From a virus, in the IMG/VR virus record IMGVR_UViG_3300047392_000199, positions 1 to 64,000 of that record: a stretch of 64,000 nt of DNA, one strand, 5' to 3'. Made by a program: the position numbers and the translations under genes. Below are positions 33,834 to 43,732 of this stretch, in pieces (the stretch's first letter is position 1; each line of letters begins with the position of its first letter). Below the pieces are notes generated by a model, which worked only from the letters and a program-made list of their open reading frames with translations, did no database searches and had not been told where the DNA came from.

Positions 33834-35137
33834 ATTTCGGACAAGATTTTGAAAAAATATTCTTTAAGCTATCGCTATCCAAGCCAAAGTATTTAGAAGC
33901 AATTAAAAAAGGATTCTATACTTCGGAAGATATTGACAGCTTACACTATCTTGCAGGTAAATTTTATGATAAATTTCATGAAGCTCCAAGCGCTGAGCAA
34001 ATGAAGTTATTAACTCAGAAGATAACAAAGAAAATCGATCCAGATATGGTCGATATGATTTATGATTCTGATTTAAAACAATATGACGAAGAATGGTTAA
34101 CATCTACTGCAGAAGCATGGATTAAATGGAGAAACTTTGATACAACTTTAGTTGATACAATCGAATACATTAAATCTACCAATGTTACTCCAGAAAATGC
34201 AGATCAAATCATTTCTAAAGTTAAAACATTAATCAATGATAGAAACTCATTAGTATTTAATTCTGATATTGGATTAGATTTCTTTAATCCAGAGCATCAC
34301 CAATACAATGAGTCTTCTAAGTTCCCAACACCTTATGTTTTCTTAGACCGAATTCTTGGAGGTGGTTATGATAAATCTGGTACTTTAACAGTTTATGTCG
34401 GAGAACAAAACATTGGTAAATCTATTTTCTTAGCAAATGATGCGGCACACTTTGTTAAAATGGGTACAAATACAGCAGTAATTACTGCTGAGATGGCAGC
34501 TTACAAATTCATGCGAAGAATTGGTTCTAATTTATTAACAATTCCAATGAATGAGTATGATGAAAAAGCAAAAGCAACTGATTATATTCGTAGAAGATTA
34601 GAAACTGTAGGAGATGGATTAACTCCTCCTGGACAATTATTTGTTAAGCAGTTTCCTACATCACAAGCAACCGTTCCAGATATCGAAGCTTATTTAAAAC
34701 AAATCGAAGAAGAACGTAAAATTAAATTAGGTGCAGTTGTAATTGACTACATCAACATTTTATCTAATTATAGAAATCCAAACTCTGAAAACACTTACTT
34801 AAAGATTAAGCAAATTGCTGAAGATTTAAGAGCAATGGGTGTTAGAAATAATTGGTTAATTGTAACAGCAACTCAGATTACAAGAAGCGGTTATAATTCT
34901 ACCGACATCGGAATGGGAGATGTATCAGAATCTGCTGGTCTTTCTCATACTGCCGATGTTATGTTAGGTATTATTCAAGATGATTTAATGAGAGCAAGTT
35001 ACGAATACTGGCTTAAAGTATTAAAAATTCGTGATGGAGAAGGAAAAGGTATGAAGTGCAAATTGAATATCAATTATACTTATATGCGTTTAACTGAAAC
35101 TGATGAAACAACAAACTCAAACATACACTCAATATGA
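33830..35137 (+). CDS. 41: Replicative DNA helicase, gp41/DnaB-like
   Basis: The 435-aa RecA-fold hexameric helicase unwinds the fork and works with primase gp61. Walker A is GEQNIGKS near 190-197, with VITAEMAA (the catalytic Glu) near 219-226, Walker B GAVVIDYINIL near 302-312, and ATQITRS with the downstream arginine region. The N-terminal ~140 residues are helical, as in gp41. It overlaps both neighbours by 4 nt. Confidence 0.85.
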   Translation: MNFGQDFEKIFFKLSLSKPKYLEAIKKGFYTSEDIDSLHYLAGKFYDKFHEAPSAEQMKLLTQKITKKIDPDMVDMIYDSDLKQYDEEWLTSTAEAWIKWRNFDTTLVDTIEYIKSTNVTPENADQIISKVKTLINDRNSLVFNSDIGLDFFNPEHHQYNESSKFPTPYVFLDRILGGGYDKSGTLTVYVGEQNIGKSIFLANDAAHFVKMGTNTAVITAEMAAYKFMRRIGSNLLTIPMNEYDEKAKATDYIRRRLETVGDGLTPPGQLFVKQFPTSQATVPDIEAYLKQIEEERKIKLGAVVIDYINILSNYRNPNSENTYLKIKQIAEDLRAMGVRNNWLIVTATQITRSGYNSTDIGMGDVSESAGLSHTADVMLGIIQDDLMRASYEYWLKVLKIRDGEGKGMKCKLNINYTYMRLTETDETTNSNIHSI

Positions 35138-35577
35138 CGCAAAAAGTAGATAAAATATTTAATAATACTTTTGAAAGCTCTGAGTTCGAACTTAACGGTT
35201 CGATTTCATTCGAAGTTTCAAAACAGTATTCTGATGACAGATCGGAAGATGAGAAAATAGAGTTGGAAATGATTCGTAGAGATATTCACTCTGCTATTTT
35301 AAATTCAAGATTCAAGCATTTCAACGACTTAGATGATATGCACGATACTAAGAAATTAAAAAAGATTGATATTAACGAAGTCTATGAATTTATAGTTGGC
35401 GAACTAGTTAAAAAATATTCATTAATTGAATTGTTTAGCGAAACTTGCGAATATTTTAATGTTCATCCTACTAAGTTCTATTCATCACTTGGAAATAAAT
35501 TCAAAGAAGACCTAATCCAAGAACTTGATATAAGAACTAATATTTTAAAAAGAAAAAAGATAAACCGTTTGTTCTAA
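35134..35577 (+). CDS. 33: gp33-like late transcription co-activator
   Basis: The 147-aa product. The C-terminal ~55 residues (helix KKYSLIELFSETCEYFNV, then a second helix with FKEDLIQELDI) fit the layout of T4-like gp33 proteins, which bridge RNA polymerase and the clamp. It ends KKINRLF, a clamp-binding-like tail, which is what gp33 needs. The N-terminal half is acidic and probably flexible. gp55 (40193) and gp45 (30124) are also encoded here, completing the late-transcription trio. The family call rests on layout and context rather than strong identity. Confidence 0.5.
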   Translation: MTQKVDKIFNNTFESSEFELNGSISFEVSKQYSDDRSEDEKIELEMIRRDIHSAILNSRFKHFNDLDDMHDTKKLKKIDINEVYEFIVGELVKKYSLIELFSETCEYFNVHPTKFYSSLGNKFKEDLIQELDIRTNILKRKKINRLF

Positions 35578-36692
35578 TGATCGATGAAAAAACACTAAAA
35601 CAACCCGTAAAAAGAATTTGGATTCTTGGTGATATGCACTTAGGAGTCAGAGCAAATTCTGTAGAATGGCTAGAAATACAACAAGAATATTATGATAATG
35701 TTTTTGTTCCAACATTGAAAGCAAATTATCAAGAAGGAGATGTACTAGTACAGGTTGGTGATGTGTTTGATAATAGACAAAGTATCAATTTAAAAGTTCT
35801 ACATTATGCTGTAGATTTATTTGAACGTCTTGGTAAAATTATGCCAACTCATGTTATCTGCGGAAATCATGATATTTGGGCTAAGAAATCAAATGATGTT
35901 ACTTCAATTGATACTCTTAAATGGATCCCAAATGTTGGTATTTATAAGAAATGTAAAACATTTAATTGGGGTGGAAAGAATATCTTATTGATGCCATGGA
36001 GAAGAGATGCAAATCATGAAGCTGAAACCCTAGCTAAGTATTCTAAAATAGACATAGTGTTCTGTCACTCTGAAGTTACAGGAATTAAACTAAACGCTAA
36101 GGTTAATAATCAACATGGTAATTCAATTGAAACCTATAGCGGTTATACTGCTGTCTATTCTGGACATATTCATTACCGACAAAAGAAGGGTAAATTAAGA
36201 ATGGTTGGTACTCCATATCAGTTAACTCGATCAGATTCAAACAATCCTAAAGGATTTGATTTGGTTGATTTAGCAACAATGGACGAAACATTCTTTGAAA
36301 ATCAAACCTCACCAAAGTTTGTTAAATACAATTTAGCAAATCTTTATAATACTCCATTAGGAGACTTTAAGAAAGAAATTGAAAACAATTTTGTGGATCT
36401 ATACGTTCCAGCTAAAATTGCAGCATCTAATTCCCTTTCTAAATTAATTAATAAGATTCAAAAGATTAGTCGAAAGATCGAACCAAATATTTATGATGAG
36501 GAGAACTTCTTAGATAAAGATTTCTACGATCTAGATGAAATTGAGGATTTGTACAAAAATTATAACATTTTGCACTTATGTAATTTGTATGTTGATGGAT
36601 TAAGTCATGATGATGAAATGAAACAACAGATCAAAACTAGACTAAAACAATTACACGACCAATGTGCATATAACTACGATATTGAACAATGA
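35577..36692 (+). CDS. 47: Recombination nuclease gp47 (Mre11/SbcD-like)
   Basis: The 371-aa metallophosphoesterase nuclease subunit has GDMHLG (16-21), GDVFDNRQS (about 61-69), the GNHDIW motif (about 95-100) and GHIHYR (about 196-201). With gp46 it resects DNA ends for recombination-dependent replication and degrades host DNA. T4 gp47 is 339 aa. It is coupled to gp46 by a 4-nt overlap. Confidence 0.88.
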   Translation: MIDEKTLKQPVKRIWILGDMHLGVRANSVEWLEIQQEYYDNVFVPTLKANYQEGDVLVQVGDVFDNRQSINLKVLHYAVDLFERLGKIMPTHVICGNHDIWAKKSNDVTSIDTLKWIPNVGIYKKCKTFNWGGKNILLMPWRRDANHEAETLAKYSKIDIVFCHSEVTGIKLNAKVNNQHGNSIETYSGYTAVYSGHIHYRQKKGKLRMVGTPYQLTRSDSNNPKGFDLVDLATMDETFFENQTSPKFVKYNLANLYNTPLGDFKKEIENNFVDLYVPAKIAASNSLSKLINKIQKISRKIEPNIYDEENFLDKDFYDLDEIEDLYKNYNILHLCNLYVDGLSHDDEMKQQIKTRLKQLHDQCAYNYDIEQ

Positions 36693-38362
36693 AAATAAAA
36701 TCAATCGAATTCAAGAACTTTGCAAGTTATGGTAATAAAGTACAAAAACTAACCCTACCTGAAGATTCTTCTGAATTATACTTAACAACTGGTAAAAATG
36801 GCGACGGTAAAACTACTGTCGCTAATGCTATTATATACGCATTGTATGGTAAATTAGAAGGAATTAAATTAGCTGACTTGCCGAATAGAATCAATAAGAA
36901 TCTTTGGGTTCGAATTGTTATTCAATGTAAAAATATCGAAGTTATTATTGAACGTGGTCTAGCACCTGCAATATTTACAGTTTCTCTTAATGGTGTTGAG
37001 TATGATAAAGCCGGTAAAAGATCGGTACAAGATTACTTAGAAGAGGAAGTTTACGGTATACCATACCATGTGTTTAAGAACATTATCATTTTGTCTGTGA
37101 ATGATTTTAAATCATTTTTAACAATGACACCAGGTGATAAGAAACAGATCATCGATAAGATGTTTGGATTCTCTATCTTAAATGATATGCAAAAAGCCAT
37201 TAAAGAAGAGAGAAAGAATATTAAGAGTGATTTAGATGCTTTTGAAAGAGAGTTAAAACAAATCAGCGAGAATGTTATTTCAGTTCAAGTTAAATTAAAT
37301 CAACTATTAGAGGAATCTGACCAAAAAAGTAAAGATAAAATCGAAGAGTTGAAAGCATCATTGATTAGCATGAATGATGATAAAAAGAAACTTGAAGAGG
37401 CTATTGGTAAAATTAAGAAATCAATAGGTACTAAAGCAACAGATCTAGACACATCAAAATCTTCTTACTCTAAATTAAAATATGAGTATGAAGAGCTTCA
37501 AAGAAAATTAAAGTTGTATGAGAAAAATGCGTGTCCAACATGCGAAGCACCTCTTTCAACTGAATTCCATATTGAAAGAAAGAATGAAATTGAACATAAA
37601 TGTACTGGAATTCCAGATCAAATGAAAGTTCACGAAGACGAGATTAGAGATATTGGTGAAGAGATTACAGGTTTAAGAGCCAAAGAACGTCAAGTCCTAG
37701 ATCGAGTTTCTGGTATGACTGTTTCAATCGAATCTCTTAAAGCAGAGTTACTTAAAATTAAAAGTAGCCTTAGTGATAATAAAGAATTCGATCATTTAAA
37801 ACAAATCATTCAGGATTTTGAAAATAAAGAAGCAGAAAAAGATACTCAAAAAGCAGCATTAAATTCTGATTATAATTTCTTAGAAGCAATCGAATCAGTA
37901 TTAGGAGAAGATGGTGTTAAGAACCTTGCAGTTAAAACAATTCTACCAGGTTTAAATGCAAATATTGCAGCAATGGCAGCAACAATGCACTTACCATTCC
38001 ATATTCGTTTTGATGAGAAGTTTGATTGTATCATTAATCACTTAGGAGAGAATATTAATCCAATGACTCTTTCGACTGGAGAGAGAAAGAAGGCCGACTT
38101 TATCGTAATTATTGCAATTATCAAGATTCTTAAATTAAGATTCCCTCAATTAAACTTGTTATTTTTAGATGAGTTACTAAGTTCTGTCGACCAAGACGGT
38201 ATATACAATATCTTAAAAATCTTAAGTCAGGTTATTAAAGAGAGCAAAATTAATACATTTGTAATTAATCACACTGTCCTACCTCACGAAATGTTTGATA
38301 AAAAAATACACATATATAAAGAAAACGGGTTCTCAAGATTTGATATTGAGTCCATCGAATAA
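36689..38362 (+). CDS. 46: Recombination ATPase gp46 (Rad50/SbcC-like)
   Basis: The 557-aa product, close to T4 gp46 (560 aa). Walker A is GKNGDGKTT (35-43), a zinc-hook CPTC lies near 282-285 flanked by coiled-coil arms, the ABC signature STGERKKADF is near 459-468, and Walker B is LLFLDELLSSVD near 489-500. It pairs with gp47. Ten nt separate it from the tail-completion gene. Confidence 0.9.
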   Translation: MKIKSIEFKNFASYGNKVQKLTLPEDSSELYLTTGKNGDGKTTVANAIIYALYGKLEGIKLADLPNRINKNLWVRIVIQCKNIEVIIERGLAPAIFTVSLNGVEYDKAGKRSVQDYLEEEVYGIPYHVFKNIIILSVNDFKSFLTMTPGDKKQIIDKMFGFSILNDMQKAIKEERKNIKSDLDAFERELKQISENVISVQVKLNQLLEESDQKSKDKIEELKASLISMNDDKKKLEEAIGKIKKSIGTKATDLDTSKSSYSKLKYEYEELQRKLKLYEKNACPTCEAPLSTEFHIERKNEIEHKCTGIPDQMKVHEDEIRDIGEEITGLRAKERQVLDRVSGMTVSIESLKAELLKIKSSLSDNKEFDHLKQIIQDFENKEAEKDTQKAALNSDYNFLEAIESVLGEDGVKNLAVKTILPGLNANIAAMAATMHLPFHIRFDEKFDCIINHLGENINPMTLSTGERKKADFIVIIAIIKILKLRFPQLNLLFLDELLSSVDQDGIYNILKILSQVIKESKINTFVINHTVLPHEMFDKKIHIYKENGFSRFDIESIE

Positions 38363-38372
38363 TATATAGAGT

Positions 38373-39281
38373 ATGGCATCATATAACGTAAAATACAATT
38401 CCGACGATTCAGTTATCCGACATCTTATTATCGGATTCCTAGCTGATTTAAATAACAAAGTTTATTTTTATCGTCAATTAGAAGAGAATAAAAGAGCAGT
38501 AATTGATGTTCCCTTTTATTACTCAGTAACTGGAGATGATGATTTTTTAAGGGACAATTTCTTATTTACAACAGCGGTTGGTCCTGATTGTGTACCAAAT
38601 AAAGCTTATGCCGATGGTAACTATGAAACAATTCCAAGAGGAGTTGCCAATTTAGAGTCTATTCAAATTGATTCAGCCAAATTGGTTAATCGTCGAAATA
38701 GAGGAGCATATACTCGTTTAGATGAGAATGGTTCTATGCAAGGATATACTGCAGAATTTGAAATGATTCCAATTACAATGTCCTTTGCTGTTGAAATTTT
38801 AGTATCTTCTCAGTTAGATGCATTAAAGATTACAGAGATGTTAATCAAAAAGATGTATAAGTCCAATTATTATTATGCTGAAGTTGGACACTTAAATGAG
38901 GGTACATATAAATTAGCGGCATACTATGCAATGCCAGACGATTATAGCCCAGAACGACCAATTGAATATACTTTTGAAAGTAAGGGTAAATATAAAATTG
39001 CATTAACTTTAGAAGTGAACTCTTTCTTACCAGCCTTTGATTTAGGTGATGGATATGATTTAACAGATAAATTAGGTCTTGACTACAGTAGTAATGGAAA
39101 TGATCCAAATGGTGTTACAGGTAAGAGACCACAATCTGAAGGAAATACTGAAATGCATATCGGTAACCGAATGTTTGAGATCAGATCGACAACAATTACT
39201 GATCAGACACCGTCTGAATTTAAAAGAGGATTCATAAACAATGATGACGTTAATATTATCAGTAAGAAGAACGATATATAG
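38373..39281 (+). CDS. 15: gp15-like tail completion / proximal sheath stabiliser
   Basis: The 302-aa product begins with a segment typical of T4-like gp15 proteins: VIRHLIIGFLADLNNKVYF, then VPFYYSVTG. A central region follows where FEMIPITMSFAVEIL and later FESKGKYKIALTLE occur in the order seen in gp15 (strand blocks around an invariant Pro-Ile-Thr). gp15 caps the tail tube and sheath at the neck. The call is from pattern memory. A short AATATATA sequence overlaps the upstream stop but seems too close to the ATG to be its late promoter. Confidence 0.55.
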   Translation: MASYNVKYNSDDSVIRHLIIGFLADLNNKVYFYRQLEENKRAVIDVPFYYSVTGDDDFLRDNFLFTTAVGPDCVPNKAYADGNYETIPRGVANLESIQIDSAKLVNRRNRGAYTRLDENGSMQGYTAEFEMIPITMSFAVEILVSSQLDALKITEMLIKKMYKSNYYYAEVGHLNEGTYKLAAYYAMPDDYSPERPIEYTFESKGKYKIALTLEVNSFLPAFDLGDGYDLTDKLGLDYSSNGNDPNGVTGKRPQSEGNTEMHIGNRMFEIRSTTITDQTPSEFKRGFINNDDVNIISKKNDI

Positions 39282-39286
39282 AACTA

Positions 39287-39294
39287 GATATATA
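39287..39294 (+). promoter_or_regulatory. Late-type promoter box GATATATA
   Basis: It lies 26 nt before the start at 39320. A second GATATATA lies at 39273-39280, overlapping the upstream stop. Confidence 0.5.
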
Positions 39295-39319
39295 ATAAAA
39301 GAAAAAAACCAGAGTAAAA

Positions 39320-40084
39320 ATGACTAAAAACATTCTGTCTCCAATTAATCAAACCGAAAACGGAGTTCAATTCTATTTGAATGGACGCGTATTTGAGATG
39401 GTTGGTTCTGAAATAAAAGAATTAGAGCTTAACCAAATTACGCCTGAATTTGGCAACAAAATCAGAGCTATTCAAACGTTTACATTTACTAATGAAAACG
39501 TAAAATGGTACTATGGTGCCGCAAGATTTAACTACAATATTGCTGAAGGTAAATTTACTTGGGGTAACTCAGAAATTTTAGGCGAATCATTTGTTAATCA
39601 TGTTGTAGCTGCAGGAGCAGTTAAATATGAGCACAAAATCACTGCTGAATTATTTGAAAATCTACCATCAATGTTAGAGTCTTTCATTCAATTAGATTTC
39701 GTATCTTGTTTTGAAGGAAATAACAACTCAGTAGATTTAATGAAAGTTGAAAATAATATTTTCGTTTCTAGATTTAATTCTGAAAATAGAATTGCTAAAT
39801 TCTTTAAAGCTGAAAACGCAACATCTGCATTAGAGTACGTTAAAGAACAAACTGGTCAAGATGCATCAGCATTCTTAGTAGAATTCTTAGAAGTTGAAGC
39901 AGTAGAAATTGCAGAAAAAGCAAAAACTATTATGGCTTACGAATCTACAATTGTATTCTTAAAAGAGCAAAGAGAATTATTAGCAAATGCTGATAAAAAG
40001 AATCCAGAAATTAAAGCAGCTGACAAATTAATCAACGAAGAGATTAAAGGTTGGGAAGCTAAAATTGCTGAGTTAAACGCTTAA
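39320..40084 (+). CDS. Late protein of unknown function (254 aa)
   Basis: It has its own late box upstream and a strong terminator downstream, so it is a single-gene late unit. The N-terminal 150 residues are mixed alpha/beta (VQFYLNGRVFEMVG, WYYGAARFNYN). The C-terminal 70 are helical and Lys/Glu/Ala-rich (EIAEKAKTIMAYES ... GWEAKIAELNA). No family recognised. It could be a virion protein, since it is flanked by tail and head genes. Confidence 0.5.
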   Translation: MTKNILSPINQTENGVQFYLNGRVFEMVGSEIKELELNQITPEFGNKIRAIQTFTFTNENVKWYYGAARFNYNIAEGKFTWGNSEILGESFVNHVVAAGAVKYEHKITAELFENLPSMLESFIQLDFVSCFEGNNNSVDLMKVENNIFVSRFNSENRIAKFFKAENATSALEYVKEQTGQDASAFLVEFLEVEAVEIAEKAKTIMAYESTIVFLKEQRELLANADKKNPEIKAADKLINEEIKGWEAKIAELNA

Positions 40085-40107
40085 GATTTTATACACATAC
40101 AAATTTT

Positions 40108-40136
40108 AAAGGGATCGCTATGCGATCCCTTTTTTG
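40108..40136 (+). terminator. Intrinsic terminator
   Basis: AAAGGGATCGC / GCGATCCCTTT with a 3-nt loop (TAT), followed by T. It closes the 39320 unit. Confidence 0.85.
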
Positions 40137-40160
40137 AGTTAATAAACAAATCTATTATCG

Positions 40161-40170
40161 GCTATATAAT
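40161..40170 (+). promoter_or_regulatory. Promoter-like box CTATATAAT
   Basis: It lies 23 nt before the GTG of the sigma-factor gene. It is less like the GATATATA consensus and could be read by either polymerase form. Confidence 0.35.
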
Positions 40171-40192
40171 ACCTAAAAATATAGAAAATATC

Positions 40193-40591
40193 GTGGCTGA
40201 AAGAAAACCCAGAGCAAATAAAAACTATCTAAATAACAGAGATTTTTATACGGCTATATGCGAATCAAAGGATCAGGACAAACTGACTAGAGACGCAGAA
40301 AAGATGCTAATCTTATTAGCAGAAAAAGCTTTAAATAAATTAAGATTTGTTAATGATGATGACCGAGCAGATTGTCTGCAATTTGCTATACTAGACTTAT
40401 TAAAATATTGGAGAAACTTTAATCCCCAATACACAAATGCATTTGCATATTTTACAGAAATTGCTAAAAGAGGATATGCAAAAGGATGGAATAAACTGCA
40501 TCCTTTAAAGTACAAAGGCACTATTTCTTTAGATCGTACCAGTAATGGTGACAGCGACGGAGAAGGTGGCGGCGGAATATATAGTATCTAA
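40193..40591 (+). CDS. 55: Late sigma factor, gp55-like
   Basis: The 132-aa product has a sigma region-2-like core: DRADCLQFAILDLLKYWRNF followed by NAFAYFTEIAKRGYAKGWNKL. This is the same order as in T4-like gp55, which directs host RNA polymerase to late promoters with gp33 and gp45. It is shorter than T4 gp55 (185 aa) and ends with a Gly-rich tail, GGGIYSI. The start is GTG at 40193; no ATG fits. It overlaps the head-completion gene by one base. Confidence 0.75.
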   Translation: MAERKPRANKNYLNNRDFYTAICESKDQDKLTRDAEKMLILLAEKALNKLRFVNDDDRADCLQFAILDLLKYWRNFNPQYTNAFAYFTEIAKRGYAKGWNKLHPLKYKGTISLDRTSNGDSDGEGGGGIYSI

Positions 40592-41076
40592 TGTCAATAA
40601 AAAACGTCAAACCAAGCAAGAATTCAGGATTTGTTCAAGGATATTATCAGCCCGAAAATAAAAGTAAATACGTTGGACAATCACCGATAATTTTCCGTTC
40701 CTCATGGGAGCGGAAATTCATGATTTGGTGCGATCGAAATGAAAGAGTTATTTATTGGTCAAGCGAACCTGTAGAAATTAAATATTTCTGGAGACTTGAT
40801 GGTAGAGAACATAAATACAGTCCAGACTTTTTTATTAGAGTCTTACAAGATGATGGTAAAACCAAAGACATTCTTGTAGAAATTAAACCAGAAGACCAGC
40901 TTAAAAAACCGCTTCCACCTAAGAAAGCATCAACTAAATCTCTTAATAGTTATAAGTATATGGTCGAGCAGTATACTAAAAATTTGGATAAATATATAGC
41001 AGCCAAATCATACTGTTCCAATCGAAATTGGAATTTTCAAATCTTAACAGAAAAGACAATTAATGGGTTACATTAA
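40591..41076 (+). CDS. 4: Head completion nuclease-like protein gp4
   Basis: In this 161-aa product the pattern PIIFRSSWERKFMIWCD, then EPVEIKYFW, KYSPDFFI and ILVEIKPEDQ is that of T4-like gp4 (50/65). It has the TnsA-like nuclease core residues E..D..ExK. gp4 acts when the filled head is trimmed and made ready for the tail. It overlaps the next gene by 14 nt and sits with gp55 and the portal gene. Confidence 0.8.
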   Translation: MSIKNVKPSKNSGFVQGYYQPENKSKYVGQSPIIFRSSWERKFMIWCDRNERVIYWSSEPVEIKYFWRLDGREHKYSPDFFIRVLQDDGKTKDILVEIKPEDQLKKPLPPKKASTKSLNSYKYMVEQYTKNLDKYIAAKSYCSNRNWNFQILTEKTINGLH

Positions 41077-41743
41077 AGACCAAATAAAGCAAATGTTCAA
41101 AGACAATGGCGGATATGCCAGAGCTAAGAGTGTGGCGACTAATTGGTTTAAAACCTCATTAGATGCTAGAGAGGCAATGGAAGCCAAATCTACCCGAAAA
41201 AGATTTGAACCAGGTAAGATTTATGTTTTTAAATATGAACACCCAATTACCGAAGAGAGAATGAAATGGTTTGATAAATCACCAGTTGTCCTAGCACTAG
41301 ATACTAAAGACCATACCGACATTGGTATTAATTTAAATCTACTTCCTGCAAAATTTAGACAGGAAATGTTAGATGCTCTCTATACGAGAATGCAAAGCAA
41401 AATTAAAATGAACGAGAAGGGTACCAAAGCAAATGACGCTAGAAAACAAAAACCTTTGATCGATCTTAAATATGAGAATGCAAAAAAGTTTTTAGATCGT
41501 TATGGATTTGGATTTGCAATTAGAAGATATTTACCTAATTTAAAGAAAAACCAGGCGGTTGTAAGTTATGAAAGTTGGCCGAAAATAGCAATATGTGAAT
41601 TTGCAAAAATACACGGCGCCACAGTTACTCAGATTCGGAATGAGTTTAAACAATATAATATTGATAAAAACAATAAACCGAAAGAGATTCCTGCTACAAA
41701 GGATAACACTAGGAATAATGACAATAAAAATCTTAATATATAA
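41063..41743 (+). CDS. Conserved T4-like late protein, possibly gp2-like DNA-end protector
   Basis: In this 226-aa product a basic helical N-terminus is followed by KIYVFKYEHPI, KSPVVLALD and GINLNLLPAKFRQEMLDALY. The last motif marks a family common beside head-completion genes of T4-like phages, which I associate with gp2 (protection of DNA ends from RecBCD). The C-terminal 25 residues are Asn/Lys-rich and disordered. Adjacency to gp4 is consistent, since genes 2 and 4 are neighbours in T4. The exact family is uncertain. Confidence 0.4.
   Translation: MGYIKDQIKQMFKDNGGYARAKSVATNWFKTSLDAREAMEAKSTRKRFEPGKIYVFKYEHPITEERMKWFDKSPVVLALDTKDHTDIGINLNLLPAKFRQEMLDALYTRMQSKIKMNEKGTKANDARKQKPLIDLKYENAKKFLDRYGFGFAIRRYLPNLKKNQAVVSYESWPKIAICEFAKIHGATVTQIRNEFKQYNIDKNNKPKEIPATKDNTRNNDNKNLNI
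41735..41743 (+). promoter_or_regulatory. Late-type promoter box AATATATAA
   Basis: It overlaps the upstream stop and lies 23 nt before the portal ATG. Confidence 0.5.
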
Positions 41744-41765
41744 AACAATAAAAAACTAAAGCTAC

Positions 41766-43367
41766 ATGGCGGGATTTGTAAATAAAAATGGACCTTTCAG
41801 TGCCAAGAGACCTTTTAATCTAAGTGATGGATTAAAAAGGCTTTCGTCATTTGGAATGTACTATGACGATCTAGTACTTAGACAATCTCAAGCGATTGGA
41901 CCTATGGAAGATCAGTTTGGTTACGGCCAAATGAACATGATGGGTTCAGACAATGATGATATTTATGGAGCATTTGCTGCTCTATCAATGGCTGATACAA
42001 ACATGCGTAAGAACATTCCGTTCTTCGACATGAATTACAAAACAAAGAGAGAAGAACTAAGAAGTTTCTCAATGCATGATGAGATTGAGGACATTCTTGA
42101 TATTCTTTGTGATGAAGCTATTGTATATGATGAGAAGAATTTCATCGCCAATCCTGATATTATTGGTATGGAAGTTTCTGATGATGTAAATAGTTATCTT
42201 AATAAAGCATACAGAAACATCTATCAGTATTTTGGTTTTGCAGCTGATCAATCAGCATGGTTCTATTTCCGCAAATGGTTAGTTGATGGTTATCTATCAT
42301 TTGAGATTATCTATAATCCAGAAATGACGGAAATCATCGGTTTTAAAGAAATCGATCCAGTTACACTAGTACCTGGTTATAATAAAGAAGATGGTAAAAA
42401 AGTTTGGATCCAGTTTAAAGATGATCCAATTAAAGAGAGAAAATTATATGATTCTCAAATTATTTATATCTCTTACTCTTCTATCACAACAGCATCTAGA
42501 ATTTCTTATGTTGAACGTTTGATTAGATCGTTTAACCTAATGAGAGTTATGGAACATACCCGAGTTATTTGGGCTGTTACCAACGCTTCTTACAGAATGA
42601 AATTCATTATCCCTGTTGGAGGTAAATCTAAAACACGTGCTAAACAATCGTTGGCACAATTAATGAATAACTATAAAGAAGTTGTAGATTTCGATTGGGA
42701 TTCAGGTATGCTGAAAACTAATGGTAAACCAATGCTACAATTTAATAAAGAATATTGGTTACCATCTAAAGATGGAGAACAACCAGAAATTGAAACACTT
42801 GGTGGAGATGGTCCGGAATTATCAGATACTGAAGCATTGAAGTACTTCACTGATAAATTAAAAGCAGTTTCTAAAATCCCTTACAATAGATTTATGTATG
42901 AAGATGGCGGTGGAGATTTCAATCTTGCTGCTGATGGTATGATCCGTGACGAGATTAAATTTGCTAAATTTATTAATCGTTTAAGAAGTTCATGGCAAGA
43001 GATTCTTGTTAAGCCACTCTATATTCAAATGTGTCTTAAGTACCCTGAGTTCTCAGATGATCCTGGTTTCAAAACACAAATTTCATTAAGATATAATGAA
43101 GAGAACATGTTTGCTGAACTGAAGGAAATGGAGATAATGGAGAAACGTCTTGACTTCATCTCTAACATGAATAGTAACCTTATGATTACAAATCCAGTTA
43201 CAATGGAAGAAGACCACTACTTCGATCTTGAGTTCTTGGTTGACAGATATTTAAAAATGTCTCCAGACGATAAAGAAGCTAATAAAGCTTATAAAGCAAG
43301 AGCTGAAGCTAAAAAAGCCGAAGAACCACCAGCTGATCCAATGGGAATGATGGGTGGAGGAATGTAA
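41766..43367 (+). CDS. 20: Portal vertex protein gp20
   Basis: The 533-aa dodecameric portal (T4 gp20 is 524 aa) is the site of DNA entry and tail attachment. The family pattern is visible: REELRSFSMHDEIEDILDILCDEAIVYDE, the clip/stem region EIDPVTLVPGY, YVERLIRSFNLMRVMEHTRVIWAV, and a C-terminal stretch with PYNRFMYEDGG and RLRSSW. A short Met/Gly tail ends the protein. The head-gene order (portal, core protein, protease/scaffold, capsid) matches T4. Confidence 0.88.
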   Translation: MAGFVNKNGPFSAKRPFNLSDGLKRLSSFGMYYDDLVLRQSQAIGPMEDQFGYGQMNMMGSDNDDIYGAFAALSMADTNMRKNIPFFDMNYKTKREELRSFSMHDEIEDILDILCDEAIVYDEKNFIANPDIIGMEVSDDVNSYLNKAYRNIYQYFGFAADQSAWFYFRKWLVDGYLSFEIIYNPEMTEIIGFKEIDPVTLVPGYNKEDGKKVWIQFKDDPIKERKLYDSQIIYISYSSITTASRISYVERLIRSFNLMRVMEHTRVIWAVTNASYRMKFIIPVGGKSKTRAKQSLAQLMNNYKEVVDFDWDSGMLKTNGKPMLQFNKEYWLPSKDGEQPEIETLGGDGPELSDTEALKYFTDKLKAVSKIPYNRFMYEDGGGDFNLAADGMIRDEIKFAKFINRLRSSWQEILVKPLYIQMCLKYPEFSDDPGFKTQISLRYNEENMFAELKEMEIMEKRLDFISNMNSNLMITNPVTMEEDHYFDLEFLVDRYLKMSPDDKEANKAYKARAEAKKAEEPPADPMGMMGGGM

Positions 43368-43390
43368 TTCTAAAATAAAAATCAATATAA

Positions 43391-43732
43391 ATGAAAACTA
43401 TTAAAACATTTGAACAATTCATTTCTGAAGCTGAAGCTTTAAAGGCTGAAGATTCTAAAGTATATGTTGACGATCTGTCTTTAGATAGCGGAGAAGTTAT
43501 TAAAGCTGCTGAAATCTTAGGAGCTATTGCAGCATCTGCTACTGAAAAAGAATTTGAAGATTATTTCTTTGCTCAATATGGTCAAACCGCATTTAAAGAC
43601 GGTGATATGTCTAAGTTGAAAGAATACTATAATGAGACTAAAGAAGAGGAAAATAAAGAAGAAACCGAGAAAGAGGGTAAGAAAAAAGATGATGGCGCAA
43701 GCGATCCGACTGCGGATCTAGGTGAGTTATAA
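43391..43732 (+). CDS. Prohead core / internal protein with capsid-targeting N-terminus
   Basis: The 113-aa product begins IKTFEQFISEAEAL, the best match in the window to the T4 internal-protein signal (prohead protease site ISE-A). The rest is acidic and ends in a run of Glu/Lys. It occupies the position of T4 genes 67/68, which encode small prohead core proteins. It is probably assembled inside the prohead and cleaved on maturation. Confidence 0.6.
   Translation: MKTIKTFEQFISEAEALKAEDSKVYVDDLSLDSGEVIKAAEILGAIAASATEKEFEDYFFAQYGQTAFKDGDMSKLKEYYNETKEEENKEETEKEGKKKDDGASDPTADLGEL

Noticed and set aside
38361-38370. AATATATAGA as a late promoter for 38373
   Set aside because: Only 2-3 nt from the start codon, leaving no leader; the sequence may be incidental.
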